From: CAZLAK01 sp964557545
GTDB taxonomy: Bacteria; Bacillota; Desulfotomaculia; Desulfotomaculales; Pelotomaculaceae
Reading direction: 5' to 3'
DNA: 17,442 nt
Assembly: GCA_964557545.1 (NCBI GenBank)
Contig: CAZLAK010000030.1
Coordinates: 1-17,442 of the forward strand
The notes below the pieces were generated by a model. That model was not told where the DNA came from. It worked only from the letters and a program-made list of their open reading frames with translations, and made no database searches. The position numbers and the translations under genes were made by a program. This document shows, one piece after another, positions 1 to 7,147 of the stretch (within the stretch, counting starts at the first letter, position 1; the number at the start of each line of letters is the position of its first letter).

Positions 1-154
1 TAAAACAGAGATGGGTTTGCCATAAAATGTAAGGCAATTAAACTTGCAATCTACAGTTAAGCCAGACTCAAAAGAGAAAACTTGTTATGGCGAGCGGTAT
101 TGGAGTAAAATAAAATAGTATTTTTTAATAATTAAATGTAATGGGGTATTTACT

Positions 155-1102
155 GTGCGGCGCTGCGTAGTGTGCAAAGGTGAGTCAGTTGTTAACCTTT
201 ACCCTGAAAAAGCGGCCTTTTGCGTTGTCCACTTTACCGAGCATTTTTTGCGCCAGGTTGAACGCGCTATTAAGAATTTCAAGATGCTTGCCCCCGGCCA
301 GAGGGTACTCGTAGCCGTCTCAGGAGGCAAAGACAGCCTGGCTCTGTGGGATGCTCTCCTAACACTCGGGTATGCAGCAGAAGGGGTTCACATTGACTTA
401 AGCATCGGAGAACATTCTAAAGCCTCACGGGAAGCTTGCTGCAAATTTGCCCAAACCAAGGGGTCAAAGCTTTACATTTTTTCCGTTTTAAAAAACTACA
501 ACCAAAGCGTAATGGAAATTGCCCGGCACAGCCGCCGGGCCACCTGTTCAGTATGCGGCACAATAAAGCGCTACCTCATGAACGCTTTAGCCCGCAAGAC
601 CGGCCATACGGTAGTAGCCACAGGCCATAACCTGGACGACGAGGCAGCCACCCTGTTCGGCAACCTCTTGAGCTGGCAGGAAGGGTACCTGGCCCGGCAA
701 AACCCCCACTTGCCCGCCACGCGCGCTGGATTTCCTGCCCGCATAAAGCCGCTGGTGCGCCTGGGAGAACGGGAAATAGGAGCTTACTGCCAGCTGCGGC
801 ATATAGAGCCATTAAGTGACGGCTGCCCTCTGGCCAAAGGCGCCTCTTCTCTTACCTACAAGAAAGTCCTAAGTTCCCTGGAGGAAAAAATGCCCGGTAC
901 AAAGAAAAGGTTTTTCTTTGGTTTTTTAAAGGAAGGACAGAAAAAATACGCAACTACCCCTACAGAACTGGGAGAATGTAAAATTTGCGGCAGCCCGACA
1001 ACGGCCGGCGTGTGCTTGTTTTGCCGGATTATGGACAGGGCAGGCATAGACCCTTTAACAGAACTGCAATTAGAAGAGTTCTCATTTGGACAAAAGGCCT
1101 AA
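155..1102 (+). CDS. TtuA/TtcA-family tRNA 2-thiolation protein (PP-loop ATPase with zinc fingers)
   Basis: A 315-residue protein of the family that adenylates a tRNA uridine or cytidine and replaces its 2-oxygen with sulfur; TtuA makes 2-thio-ribothymidine at position 54. Seen: an N-terminal zinc finger C4xxC7...C23xxH26, a PP-loop SGGKDS at 56-61, a C131xxC134 pair and C224, which match the three [4Fe-4S] cysteines of TtuA, a GHNLDDEA motif near 157-164, and a C-terminal zinc knuckle C275xxC278/C287xxC290. Both zinc fingers favour TtuA over TtcA. The start is GTG at 155, with only a weak AATGGGG upstream. No TtuB-like sulfur carrier is in the window, so the sulfur donor is unknown. The 3' end overlaps the opposing DUF1284 gene by 21 bases. 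Family assignment is firm; the exact tRNA position is inferred. Confidence 0.88.
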   Translation: MRRCVVCKGESVVNLYPEKAAFCVVHFTEHFLRQVERAIKNFKMLAPGQRVLVAVSGGKDSLALWDALLTLGYAAEGVHIDLSIGEHSKASREACCKFAQTKGSKLYIFSVLKNYNQSVMEIARHSRRATCSVCGTIKRYLMNALARKTGHTVVATGHNLDDEAATLFGNLLSWQEGYLARQNPHLPATRAGFPARIKPLVRLGEREIGAYCQLRHIEPLSDGCPLAKGASSLTYKKVLSSLEEKMPGTKKRFFFGFLKEGQKKYATTPTELGECKICGSPTTAGVCLFCRIMDRAGIDPLTELQLEEFSFGQKA

Positions 1103-1483
1103 AGCCTTCTTTTTGGGATAGCAGGCATCACGCCAGCCGCAACCTTCACAAAAGGACAAAAGCCATTCAGCGGGAGCTTTTAAAACCTTTTGCGCCACCT
1201 CCTCCCAGTAAACTTTTGATCCGGTTTTAACACCTAAGAAATCTAACGCTTTGGCATCCATTTTTCTGATTTCTGCATCTGCACCCTCTGTTGATACACA
1301 TTCATCGCCACGCAACGTGGGGCAGGCCCGGCAAATATCGTCCGCACCGCTCACTATTAAAATGGTTTCCCCTTTTCTCGCCCGGTGCATCACTTCTTCT
1401 AAATTAAGGACAAATTCCCGGCTGTAGCCTTCACCGCTGTAAAAATTAAGGCAAATCAAGTGGTGACCCCTTAACCTGATCAC
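1082..1483 (-). CDS. DUF1284 domain protein, cysteine-rich
   Basis: A 133-residue protein opening with the family hallmark MIRLRGHHLICL, followed by GEGYSREFVLNL and several cysteines: C50 and C53 (CRAC), C61 in GDECVS, C112 and C115 (CEGC), C121. DUF1284 proteins are small, common in anaerobic Firmicutes and archaea, and presumed to bind an iron-sulfur cluster; no reaction is established. Start is GTG at 1483, behind AAAGGCGGG at about 6 bases. It is transcribed divergently from hydF, about 270 bases away, and its last 21 bases overlap the 3' end of the TtuA-like gene on the other strand. The paired cysteines suggest redox or metal binding; that is inference. Confidence 0.82.
   Translation of the reverse strand: MIRLRGHHLICLNFYSGEGYSREFVLNLEEVMHRARKGETILIVSGADDICRACPTLRGDECVSTEGADAEIRKMDAKALDFLGVKTGSKVYWEEVAQKVLKAPAEWLLSFCEGCGWRDACYPKKKALGLLSK
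1094..1114 (+). terminator. Weak hairpin at the end of the TtuA-like gene
   Basis: AAGGC and GCCTT form a 5-bp stem around the loop CTAAA, which holds the gene's TAA stop codon. CTTTTT follows. It could serve as a minimal intrinsic terminator, but the stem is short and lies inside the overlap with the opposing gene, so support is modest. Confidence 0.3.
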
Positions 1484-1560
1484 GAAAAACCCGCCTTTAA
1501 CGTATTAAACACAGTTAATATTTATATAAAACAGTTTAAAATTAAAAAATCCAATATTAC

Positions 1561-1606
1561 TTAATAAAAATTTTACACCAAATAGAGTATTTGTTAATAA
1601 AAATTT
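1561..1606. repeat. 13-bp direct repeat in the AT-rich hydF upstream region
   Basis: TTAATAAAAATTT occurs at 1561-1573 and again at 1594-1606, 33 bases apart start to start (about three helical turns). The surrounding 1484-1753 is AT-rich and otherwise holds no gene I can support. It separates the divergent DUF1284 and hydF genes, so promoters for both are expected here, but I could not fix a convincing -35/-10 pair. The repeat could be a regulator site or chance in AT-rich DNA. Confidence 0.5.
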
Positions 1607-1753
1607 GCTAAAACTGCTGATATTTTTTCTGCTAGACTAAGCTGAAGAGAACCTGTTAGAAGGGTTTGGGGCAGTATGCGTCGAATAAAAGATAGCAGTG
1701 AGTGAAACGGCGTTTTCTGTATACTTTTGCATTTTAAGGTGGTGAAGAAAAAA

Positions 1754-3001
1754 GTGACTTTACCAGGTCTCAACGAAACGCCGCGCGGTTCAAGGCTGCA
1801 CATAGCTATTTTTGGACGCCGCAACGCCGGTAAATCAAGCCTCATCAATGCCCTTACCAACCAAAATATCGCCATTGTCTCCAATATCCCGGGGACAACC
1901 ACCGACCCCGTATACAAGTCCATGGAAATACTGCCCCTCGGCCCGGTGATGATCATCGATACGGCGGGTATTGACGATGTAGGTGAACTGGGCGAGCTGC
2001 GGGTAAAAAAGACTATCGGCGTGCTTAATAAAACCGACCTCATGGTGCTGGTCATCGATCCCGCCCAAGGCGCCGGCGAATACGAAAAAAATCTCATCGA
2101 AAAAGCCAGGGAACAAAATGTGCCGGTAGTGGGCGTCTTAAACAAAATCGACCTTATACCCAAAATTACTCCGCAGGAATTAGAAAGAGAGTTAGGCATA
2201 AAAGTAACTCCCGTGAGCACCGTTACCAGACAGGGAATAGAAGAACTCAAAAAAGAGATGATAAGATCGGCACCTAAAGACTGGGCTGCACCTACCATTT
2301 TGGGGGATTTGATTTCCCCCGGAGATATAGTTGTCCTGGTAGTGCCGATAGATAAAGCCGCTCCCAAGGGCAGGTTAATCCTGCCGCAGGTCCAAACCAT
2401 AAGGGATATACTCGATAATTTTGCTATTGCCCTGGTAGCAAAGGAAAGCGAGTTGAAAAAAGCCCTCTCCGAATTAAAGCAAAAGCCGCGCCTGGTGGTG
2501 ACGGATTCGCAGGTCTTTGCCAGGGTCAATGCCGAAACACCGTCTAATATCATGCTGACTTCCTTTTCTATTCTCTTTGCCCGCTACAAAGGCGACCTGG
2601 AGACGCTGGTGGCAGGAGCGCTGGCCGTAGAAAATTTAAAACCCGGCGATAAAGTGCTCATCGCCGAAGCCTGTACGCACCACCGCGTCGAAGATGACAT
2701 CGGCACGGTAAAAATCCCCCGCTGGCTTCGCCAAAAGGTTAACGGCGAACTAGATTTCAGCTGGTCAAGCGGCATTGAACTGCCTGAAGACTTAAAACAG
2801 TACAAGCTCATCGTTCACTGCGGGGCGTGCATGATCAACCGGAAGGAAATGCTCAGCCGGCTCATGCAGGCCAGGACGGCGGGCGTGCCGGTAGTAAATT
2901 ACGGAGTGCTCATTGCCTACCTTCACGGAATTTTGCCAAGGGTGCTCTCACCCTTCCCCGCCGCCCTAAAAGTGCTCGAAGAAGGCAGGGTTAAAGCTTG
3001 A
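1754..3001 (+). CDS. hydF: [FeFe]-hydrogenase H-cluster maturation GTPase HydF
   Basis: HydF is the scaffold on which HydE and HydG products are assembled into the 2Fe subcluster before transfer to apo-hydrogenase. Seen, numbered from GTG 1754 (415 residues): a P-loop GRRNAGKSS at 21-29, the G2/G3 regions GTTTDPVYKSMEI and DTAGIDDVGELG, NKxD motifs, a dimerisation domain with VVPIDKAAPKGRLILPQV, and the C-terminal cluster ligands C307xH309 and H355C356xxC359 (about 45 residues apart) within the typical CTHHRVEDDIG and HCGACM motifs. The frame is open from TTG 1727, but AAGGTGGTG at 1736-1744 stands 9 bases before GTG 1754, and the protein then begins MTLPGLNETPRG, as HydF proteins do. hydE, hydG and hydrogenase genes are not in the window, so they must lie elsewhere. 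Confidence 0.96.
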   Translation: MTLPGLNETPRGSRLHIAIFGRRNAGKSSLINALTNQNIAIVSNIPGTTTDPVYKSMEILPLGPVMIIDTAGIDDVGELGELRVKKTIGVLNKTDLMVLVIDPAQGAGEYEKNLIEKAREQNVPVVGVLNKIDLIPKITPQELERELGIKVTPVSTVTRQGIEELKKEMIRSAPKDWAAPTILGDLISPGDIVVLVVPIDKAAPKGRLILPQVQTIRDILDNFAIALVAKESELKKALSELKQKPRLVVTDSQVFARVNAETPSNIMLTSFSILFARYKGDLETLVAGALAVENLKPGDKVLIAEACTHHRVEDDIGTVKIPRWLRQKVNGELDFSWSSGIELPEDLKQYKLIVHCGACMINRKEMLSRLMQARTAGVPVVNYGVLIAYLHGILPRVLSPFPAALKVLEEGRVKA

Positions 3002-3004
3002 TTT

Positions 3005-3211
3005 TTAAAGAGCCGTACGAAAGAGCGGAGCAGGAAAAGGAAGGGGATTGGGGAACAGAGCGTTTATTAAAAGCCAGGCCAGCACAATGGCAACAAGCCC
3101 TAAAGACCAGTAAATGATTACCTTGGGCTGGGTCAATTCTGTGTAATCGCACAGGTAAAAATAAAGGAGCATGTAAGGGCATAAGATTAAAAAAAGCCAG
3201 GTCATATCCAT
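3005..3211 (-). CDS. Small two-helix membrane protein, hypothetical
   Basis: A 68-residue frame starting at ATG 3211, with GAGGTG about 12 bases upstream (rather far). It has two hydrophobic stretches: residues 3-20 (TWLFLILCPYMLLYFYLC) and about 32-52 (IIYWSLGLVAIVLAWLLINAL), joined by a short polar loop DYTELTQPK, then a Pro/Phe-rich tail. I do not recognise the family. The membrane-protein composition makes it more credible than the overlapping Cys/His-rich frame. It ends 3 bases from the hydF stop, tail to tail, and diverges from the BFN gene. No clear promoter is seen. Confidence 0.5.
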   Translation of the reverse strand: MDMTWLFLILCPYMLLYFYLCDYTELTQPKVIIYWSLGLVAIVLAWLLINALFPNPLPFPAPLFRTAL

Positions 3212-3279
3212 AATGTGCTGCTACACCTCACCGCTACACAAAACTCTAAGCCCCTTTTTTAAAGGAGGGTGATTCCGCC

Positions 3280-3759
3280 GTGATCCCGGTAAAAGTAAAA
3301 GAGATTGCTTACGATATTATGATGAACCCGGTAGTATTGCTAATTGACGAGGATGAATTAAAAGCTCTGCCCATATGGGTAGGGCACTTTGAGGCTCACG
3401 CCATAGCGCTTGCCTTGCAAGGTGTGCGCATAGACCGGCCGCTTACTCACGACCTCATGAAAAACATTTGTGAGCGGCTGGACGCAAAGCTCAGCATGGT
3501 GGTCATCAGCGATATTAAGGACGGCACTTACTACGCCGAGCTGCACATGCTCTGCCACGACAAAAAACTGATCATCGATTCACGCCCCAGCGATGCCATT
3601 GCTCTAGCCTTGCGCTCCGGCACCCCCATATACCTCTCGGAGAAAGTAGCCCAGGGAACACTGGCCATTAAAGACCTTTTAAGCGAAGAACAACAGCAGG
3701 AATTAAAAGAACTCCTCGAGTCAAGCCGTCCTCAAGATGCCAAAAAGCACCTGCACTAG
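3280..3759 (+). CDS. Bifunctional nuclease (BFN, DUF151) family protein
   Basis: A 159-residue protein with the full BFN domain: VVLLIDEDELKALPIWVG near 18-35, EAHAIALAL at 38-46, RPLTHDLM near 53-60, YYAELHM near 87-93, and the signature DSRPSDAIALALRSGTPIYL near 100-119. The C-terminal segment 129-159 is a charged, Glu-rich helix, common in bacterial members. Plant homologues were reported to have RNase and DNase activity; the bacterial role is not settled. Start is GTG 3280, behind an excellent AAAGGAGGGTG at 3261-3271. It is a single gene converging on the YteA-like gene. Family is certain; enzymatic activity is not shown by sequence. Confidence 0.93.
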   Translation: MIPVKVKEIAYDIMMNPVVLLIDEDELKALPIWVGHFEAHAIALALQGVRIDRPLTHDLMKNICERLDAKLSMVVISDIKDGTYYAELHMLCHDKKLIIDSRPSDAIALALRSGTPIYLSEKVAQGTLAIKDLLSEEQQQELKELLESSRPQDAKKHLH

Positions 3760-3771
3760 CTTGCACTAGTT
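3752..3771. repeat. Tandem 10-bp repeat at the BFN stop codon
   Basis: TGCACTAGCT and TGCACTAGTT stand head to tail, the first containing the TAG stop codon. ACTAG and CTAGT also form a 5-bp inverted repeat around CTTGCA. It is too weak for a terminator without a T-run and may be a small local duplication. Confidence 0.5.
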
Positions 3772-3840
3772 ATAAGGTTATGACAAAAAACGGAAGGGAG
3801 CCGACCAAAATGCCGGCGGCAACAGGAAAGCGGCACACTT

Positions 3841-4521
3841 TCAGCGGCCGCGGGGCGGCTCCCCGCCTTCTTGCCCCACGGGATCCCAGTAGAAGATACC
3901 GTCTTTTCCGAGTTCATATGGTACACTGTCAACATCTTCTCCGTCAACACCTGTTCCGCCATCCCCAGCTGCGCTTTCGCCGTCACTGCCCGGCCCAGTC
4001 CCTGGCACCTGGTCACCGGTCTTATTGTAGCTGGCCACATCTTCCCAGGCATCTTCACCGGAGTAAGCCAGGCGGCCCGCCCCATCCCACGATTTGCCAG
4101 CAAAAGGCACACCCAGAACCTCTTCTTCTACCGGCCGGTCCTTCTTGCTTACACCCTTTTTTGTCAACTGCTGGCAAGAAAAACACGTAGTGGCTTGTGG
4201 GTGGGCAACTAGCCTTGTGCGCTCGATTTCACAGCCGCACCAGTCACACACTCCGTAAGTCCCTAAAGCCAGTTTCTCCAGGGCGCGTTCAATTTGCTCC
4301 TTGGCAAGCCTGGCATTTTCCCGTAAAGCAGTATCCTTGCTCCGCTCAAAAACCTCTGAACCGATGTCGGCCGGATGATTATCGTAGGCAGACAGTTCAC
4401 CAATTGACTCCCCCATTTCCGAATCCAGCCCCTGCCGGTTGAAAAAATCAATTTGAGCGGCCAGGCGTTCTTTCTCCTCAATAAGTTTTTTCAAAAGGGC
4501 CCTTTTTTGTCCGCTGTCCAA
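3841..4521 (-). CDS. YteA-type TraR/DksA zinc-finger protein (sporulation-associated)
   Basis: A 226-residue protein. The N-terminal coiled-coil helix (about 3-85) carries the YteA hallmark ELSAYDNHPADIGSEVFER (42-60). A DksA/TraR C4 zinc finger follows with C92xxC95 and C113xxC116 (VCDWCGCEIE...TTCFSC). The tail contains YSGEDAWEDVASY and then a Gly/Asp-rich linker ending in KDGIFYWDPVG. YteA proteins occur in spore formers and are annotated as sporulation proteins; DksA relatives act on RNA polymerase through its secondary channel, but that activity is not shown here. Start is TTG 4521, behind GGCGGG; no ATG exists before residue 36, which is already inside the conserved region. It is 25 bases downstream of the DUF5665 gene, probably the same transcript. 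Confidence 0.9.
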   Translation of the reverse strand: MDSGQKRALLKKLIEEKERLAAQIDFFNRQGLDSEMGESIGELSAYDNHPADIGSEVFERSKDTALRENARLAKEQIERALEKLALGTYGVCDWCGCEIERTRLVAHPQATTCFSCQQLTKKGVSKKDRPVEEEVLGVPFAGKSWDGAGRLAYSGEDAWEDVASYNKTGDQVPGTGPGSDGESAAGDGGTGVDGEDVDSVPYELGKDGIFYWDPVGQEGGEPPRGR

Positions 4522-4546
4522 AGCTGCACCCGCCTTTTTGCTGATT

Positions 4547-4855
4547 TCAAACCCCCACTTTAAGCTGGACCATGCGCACTATCTCGGCCAAAAACTCGCT
4601 TATCAGCGGCAAGTTTAACATAACGAGCACTTTAAGAAAATAGAGCACCACAGCTCCCAGAATAGTAAAGCCGACAGCTATACCCACCCCCCTGGCCAGG
4701 CCGGCGAGAAAGTTTATGTACAAAAGCCGCCAGGGATTGTTTAAAAGCTGAACGTACTCGGCCAGCTTCATTTTTTCCATTTTTTCGGCCAGTTCTGATA
4801 TCTTTTCTTCCAGCGCTTCTCTGTAATCCATATTCCTGTTCTTAATCTTCCCCAC
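4547..4855 (-). CDS. DUF5665 membrane protein
   Basis: A 102-residue protein: an N-terminal amphipathic, charged coil (about 10-33, EALEEKISELAEKMEKMKLA), the family core EYVQLLNNPWRLLYINFLAG near 33-52, then hydrophobic segments 52-71 and 70-90 that could make one or two membrane passes, and a basic end. DUF5665 proteins are small and of unknown function, widespread in Clostridia and often beside YteA genes. The frame begins at GTG 4855 without a good ribosome binding site. ATG 4831 (MDYREALEEK) is an alternative that keeps the whole domain. It is followed 25 bases later by the YteA-like gene, suggesting a two-gene operon. Confidence 0.82.
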   Translation of the reverse strand: MGKIKNRNMDYREALEEKISELAEKMEKMKLAEYVQLLNNPWRLLYINFLAGLARGVGIAVGFTILGAVVLYFLKVLVMLNLPLISEFLAEIVRMVQLKVGV

Positions 4856-4898
4856 ACAGCGCGAAATTACACAAAAAGCCGCATCTTTCTCTATGACA

Positions 4899-4940
4899 AA
4901 CCAAAATAACGGGCAACTGACCGCTCAAGGCCAGCTGCCC
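4899..4940 (-). terminator. Intrinsic terminator after secF
   Basis: On the minus strand, positions 4940-4911 form a 12-bp stem (GGGCAGCTGGCC paired with GGTCAGTTGCCC, two G.U pairs in RNA) with loop TTGAGC, followed by the T-rich GTTATTTTGG. It lies 22 bases past the secF stop and marks the end of the long queH-to-secF transcription unit, separating it from the DUF5665/yteA pair. Confidence 0.8.
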
Positions 4941-4962
4941 TAAAACCGGCTTGTCTTTTGTT

Positions 4963-5865
4963 TTAAGCTCTAGCAGTTTTTGCCTTGTGCCCGGGCCGCT
5001 CCAGCCTCTTCAAATCGTACCAGACCGGGCTGGCGTTAAAAATGGAGGAGTAAGCGCCGCTGGTAATGCCTATTAAAAGGGCCAGCACCATGCTCTTAAT
5101 GGTTGCCCCGCCAAAGAGGAAAAGGGCAATGAGGATGAACTCTACGGTGAGCACGGTGTTGATCGATCTGGCCAAAGTCTGCCAGAGGCTGGCGTTAATA
5201 ACGTCTTCTATGGCTTCGCCTTTCTTCTTGTTCAGCATATTTTCTCTAATGCGGTCGAAAATGACGATGGTGTCGTTGATCGAATAACCGATGATGGTCA
5301 AAACGGCAGCCACAAAAGCGCTGTCCACCTCAATGCGCAAGATAGAAAAAAGACCCAGCACAACTAGAACGTCATGCAAAAGGGCAATGACGGCAGCGAT
5401 ACCCTGCTTAAATTCAAACCGCCAGGCAATATAAATTAACATCAATACAGAGGCTGCTAACAAGGCCAAAATTGCGTTGCGGATAAGCTCTTTGCCAATT
5501 ACCGGCCCTACCCGCTCGGTGCGCATTACAGAAACCCCGCCGAGCTTTTCATTTAAGGCAGCCACTAGCCGGGTACTTTCGTCTTCGGTAAGCTCCCTGG
5601 TCCTCAGTAAAAAGTCCGCCTCCCCGCTCTTTTGGACGGTAGCGCCTTCTAAACCGAAATCGCTCAATACCTCCCTCACTTCTTGTACCTGCACCGGCCG
5701 CTCAAACTTTAAGTCCAAGAGGCTCCCGCCCCTAAAATCTATGCCCAGGTTTAAACCCTGGATAAAAAGGGAAACTAGGCCAGGCAGGATGACCAGCACC
5801 GATACAGCGTACCAGTACTTGCGCAGCTTTATGAAGTGAAAAGGCATCCTATCCCTTAGCCGCAA
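4963..5865 (-). CDS. secF: Protein translocase subunit SecF
   Basis: A 300-residue inner-membrane RND-type protein that works with SecD and YajC to complete preprotein translocation through SecYEG, using the proton motive force. Seen: TM1 near 17-36 (WYAVSVLVILPGLVSLF), the SecF signature GIDFRGGSLLDLKF at 41-54, an extracellular P4-like domain (about 55-120), RVGPVIGKELIRNAI near 117-131, and five further hydrophobic segments to residue 285, with ALLHDVLVVLGLFSILRIEVDS and TIIGYSINDTIVIFDRIREN, the conserved Asp/Asn-bearing TM4-5 region. Length is normal for a separate SecF. Start is TTG 5865, behind AAGGGGGG at 7-8 bases; the next ATG (residue 7) has poorer spacing. It begins 17 bases after secD. 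Confidence 0.96.
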   Translation of the reverse strand: MRLRDRMPFHFIKLRKYWYAVSVLVILPGLVSLFIQGLNLGIDFRGGSLLDLKFERPVQVQEVREVLSDFGLEGATVQKSGEADFLLRTRELTEDESTRLVAALNEKLGGVSVMRTERVGPVIGKELIRNAILALLAASVLMLIYIAWRFEFKQGIAAVIALLHDVLVVLGLFSILRIEVDSAFVAAVLTIIGYSINDTIVIFDRIRENMLNKKKGEAIEDVINASLWQTLARSINTVLTVEFILIALFLFGGATIKSMVLALLIGITSGAYSSIFNASPVWYDLKRLERPGHKAKTARA

Positions 5866-5882
5866 AGCCCATCCCCCCTTTT

Positions 5883-7118
5883 TTAAGCCCCGTAAAGCTT
5901 TACGTTGCGGACAAGGTTGCTACCGGCCACCAGGTGCAGCATCCACCTGGTCATGGTGATGGCCGTGAACATGCTGCACAGAATACCAATGGACAGAGTT
6001 ACGGCAAAACCCTTAATGGGTCCGGTACCAAAGTAGTAGAGAACCGCTGCCGCAATAAGGGTAGTCACATTGGCATCAAAGATGGCCACAAAAGCCCGCT
6101 TAAACCCGGCATCTATAGCCGAGCGCAGGGTCTTGCCCGACCAGAGTTCTTCTCTCAAGCGCTCAAAAATGATCACGTTGGCATCCACAGCCATGCCCAG
6201 CGACAGGAGAAAGCCGGCAATGCCCGGCAGGGTCATGGTTACGTGGAGGGCGGCAAAAATCATGAACACTAAAAGGGCGTATATCACCAGGGCCAGGTCG
6301 GCTACCAGTCCGGGCACCCGGTAGTAGGCGGCCATAAAGATCAAGATGGCCGCTAAACCCGCAATACCTGCTTTAATGGATTTGTTCAATGAATCTACAC
6401 CCAGCGTGGGCCCCACCGTGCGCTTTTCCATTACCTCCAGCTTTACCGGCAGGGCACCTGAGCGGAGCAGGATAGCTATATTGTGGGCTTCCTCTAAGGA
6501 CTCGTAACCGGTGATCTGGGCCCTGCCGTTTGGTATCGGCTCTTTGACCACGGGGGCCTGCAGCACTCTGCCGTCTAAGAGAATGGCTATGCGCCTGCCG
6601 ACATTGGCGGCTGTAACTTCGGCAAATGTTTTGGCACCGTCCGGCTCAAATTCCAGGTTGACCTGTACCTGTCCAGTCTGCGGGTCTTTGGCCTCTACCG
6701 CGTTTTTTAACTGCCGGCCGGTGAGAACAGTTACACCGTCTTCCGTTTTAAACTCCAGGTAGGCGGTTTTTATAAGGTTGCGCACCGCTTCGTCCGGGTC
6801 GGCAATGCCGGCCAGCTCCACGATAATGCGCCGCCCGCCCTGCTGCTGGATAACCGGTTCGGCTACACCAAAGGCGTTAACCCTGTTCTCGATAATGGCC
6901 ATAGCCTGCTTTACCCGGTCCGGCGTTACCGGCGCCTCAGGCGTATCTACTGCCTCAAGGACAACGTGAACGCCGCCTTTTAAGTCTAAACCCTGCTTGA
7001 TTAGCTTGTAAAACGGCAGCCAGTTCACATTGGGGAACACCGGATAAACGGCCAGCACAGCTACGGCGGCTACCACAACTAAAATGGCCAAAAGCACAAA
7101 GATCTTATCCCACTTCAC
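5883..7118 (-). CDS. secD: Protein translocase subunit SecD
   Basis: A 411-residue partner of SecF. TM1 is near 7-28, followed by the SecD D1 motif LIKQGLDLKGGVHVVLEAVD (39-58). A shortened periplasm-facing region follows (about 60-235) with AIIENRVNAFGVAEPVIQQQ and the P1-head part ITGYESLEEAHNIAILLRSG. Five more membrane segments (about 250-400) carry GMAVDANVIIFERLREEL and FDANVTTLIAAAVLYYFGTG, the D4/D5 and D6 conserved regions with the Asp residues of the proton path. The compact length is usual for Gram-positive SecD. Start is GTG 7118, behind GGAGGGAGG at about 9 bases. It lies 29 bases after the HD-domain gene and 17 before secF, one operon. Confidence 0.97.
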   Translation of the reverse strand: MKWDKIFVLLAILVVVAAVAVLAVYPVFPNVNWLPFYKLIKQGLDLKGGVHVVLEAVDTPEAPVTPDRVKQAMAIIENRVNAFGVAEPVIQQQGGRRIIVELAGIADPDEAVRNLIKTAYLEFKTEDGVTVLTGRQLKNAVEAKDPQTGQVQVNLEFEPDGAKTFAEVTAANVGRRIAILLDGRVLQAPVVKEPIPNGRAQITGYESLEEAHNIAILLRSGALPVKLEVMEKRTVGPTLGVDSLNKSIKAGIAGLAAILIFMAAYYRVPGLVADLALVIYALLVFMIFAALHVTMTLPGIAGFLLSLGMAVDANVIIFERLREELWSGKTLRSAIDAGFKRAFVAIFDANVTTLIAAAVLYYFGTGPIKGFAVTLSIGILCSMFTAITMTRWMLHLVAGSNLVRNVKLYGA

Positions 7119-7147
7119 AACCGCGTTTCCTCCCTCCGGTTTGTCAG

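Noticed and set aside
1..154. Promoter or gene remnant upstream of the TtuA-like gene
   Set aside because: AT-rich DNA with a weak TTGGAG/TTTAAT pair (18-base spacing). No coding frame and no RNA structure that I can support.
1727..1753. TTG 1727 as the hydF start
   Set aside because: The strong AAGGTGGTG lies inside this extension and points to GTG 1754. The extra nine residues match nothing I know in HydF.
1594..2553. A 319-residue open frame on the minus strand, opposite hydF
   Set aside because: It lies wholly antisense to the well-conserved hydF gene, is Ser/Thr-rich with no recognisable motif, and runs into AT-rich intergenic DNA. It is a shadow of the hydF codon pattern.
3756..4442. 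Several 80-140-residue plus- and minus-strand frames across the YteA-like gene
   Set aside because: They are rich in Pro, His and Arg, typical of antisense shadows, and the YteA frame is supported by a family motif and a zinc finger.
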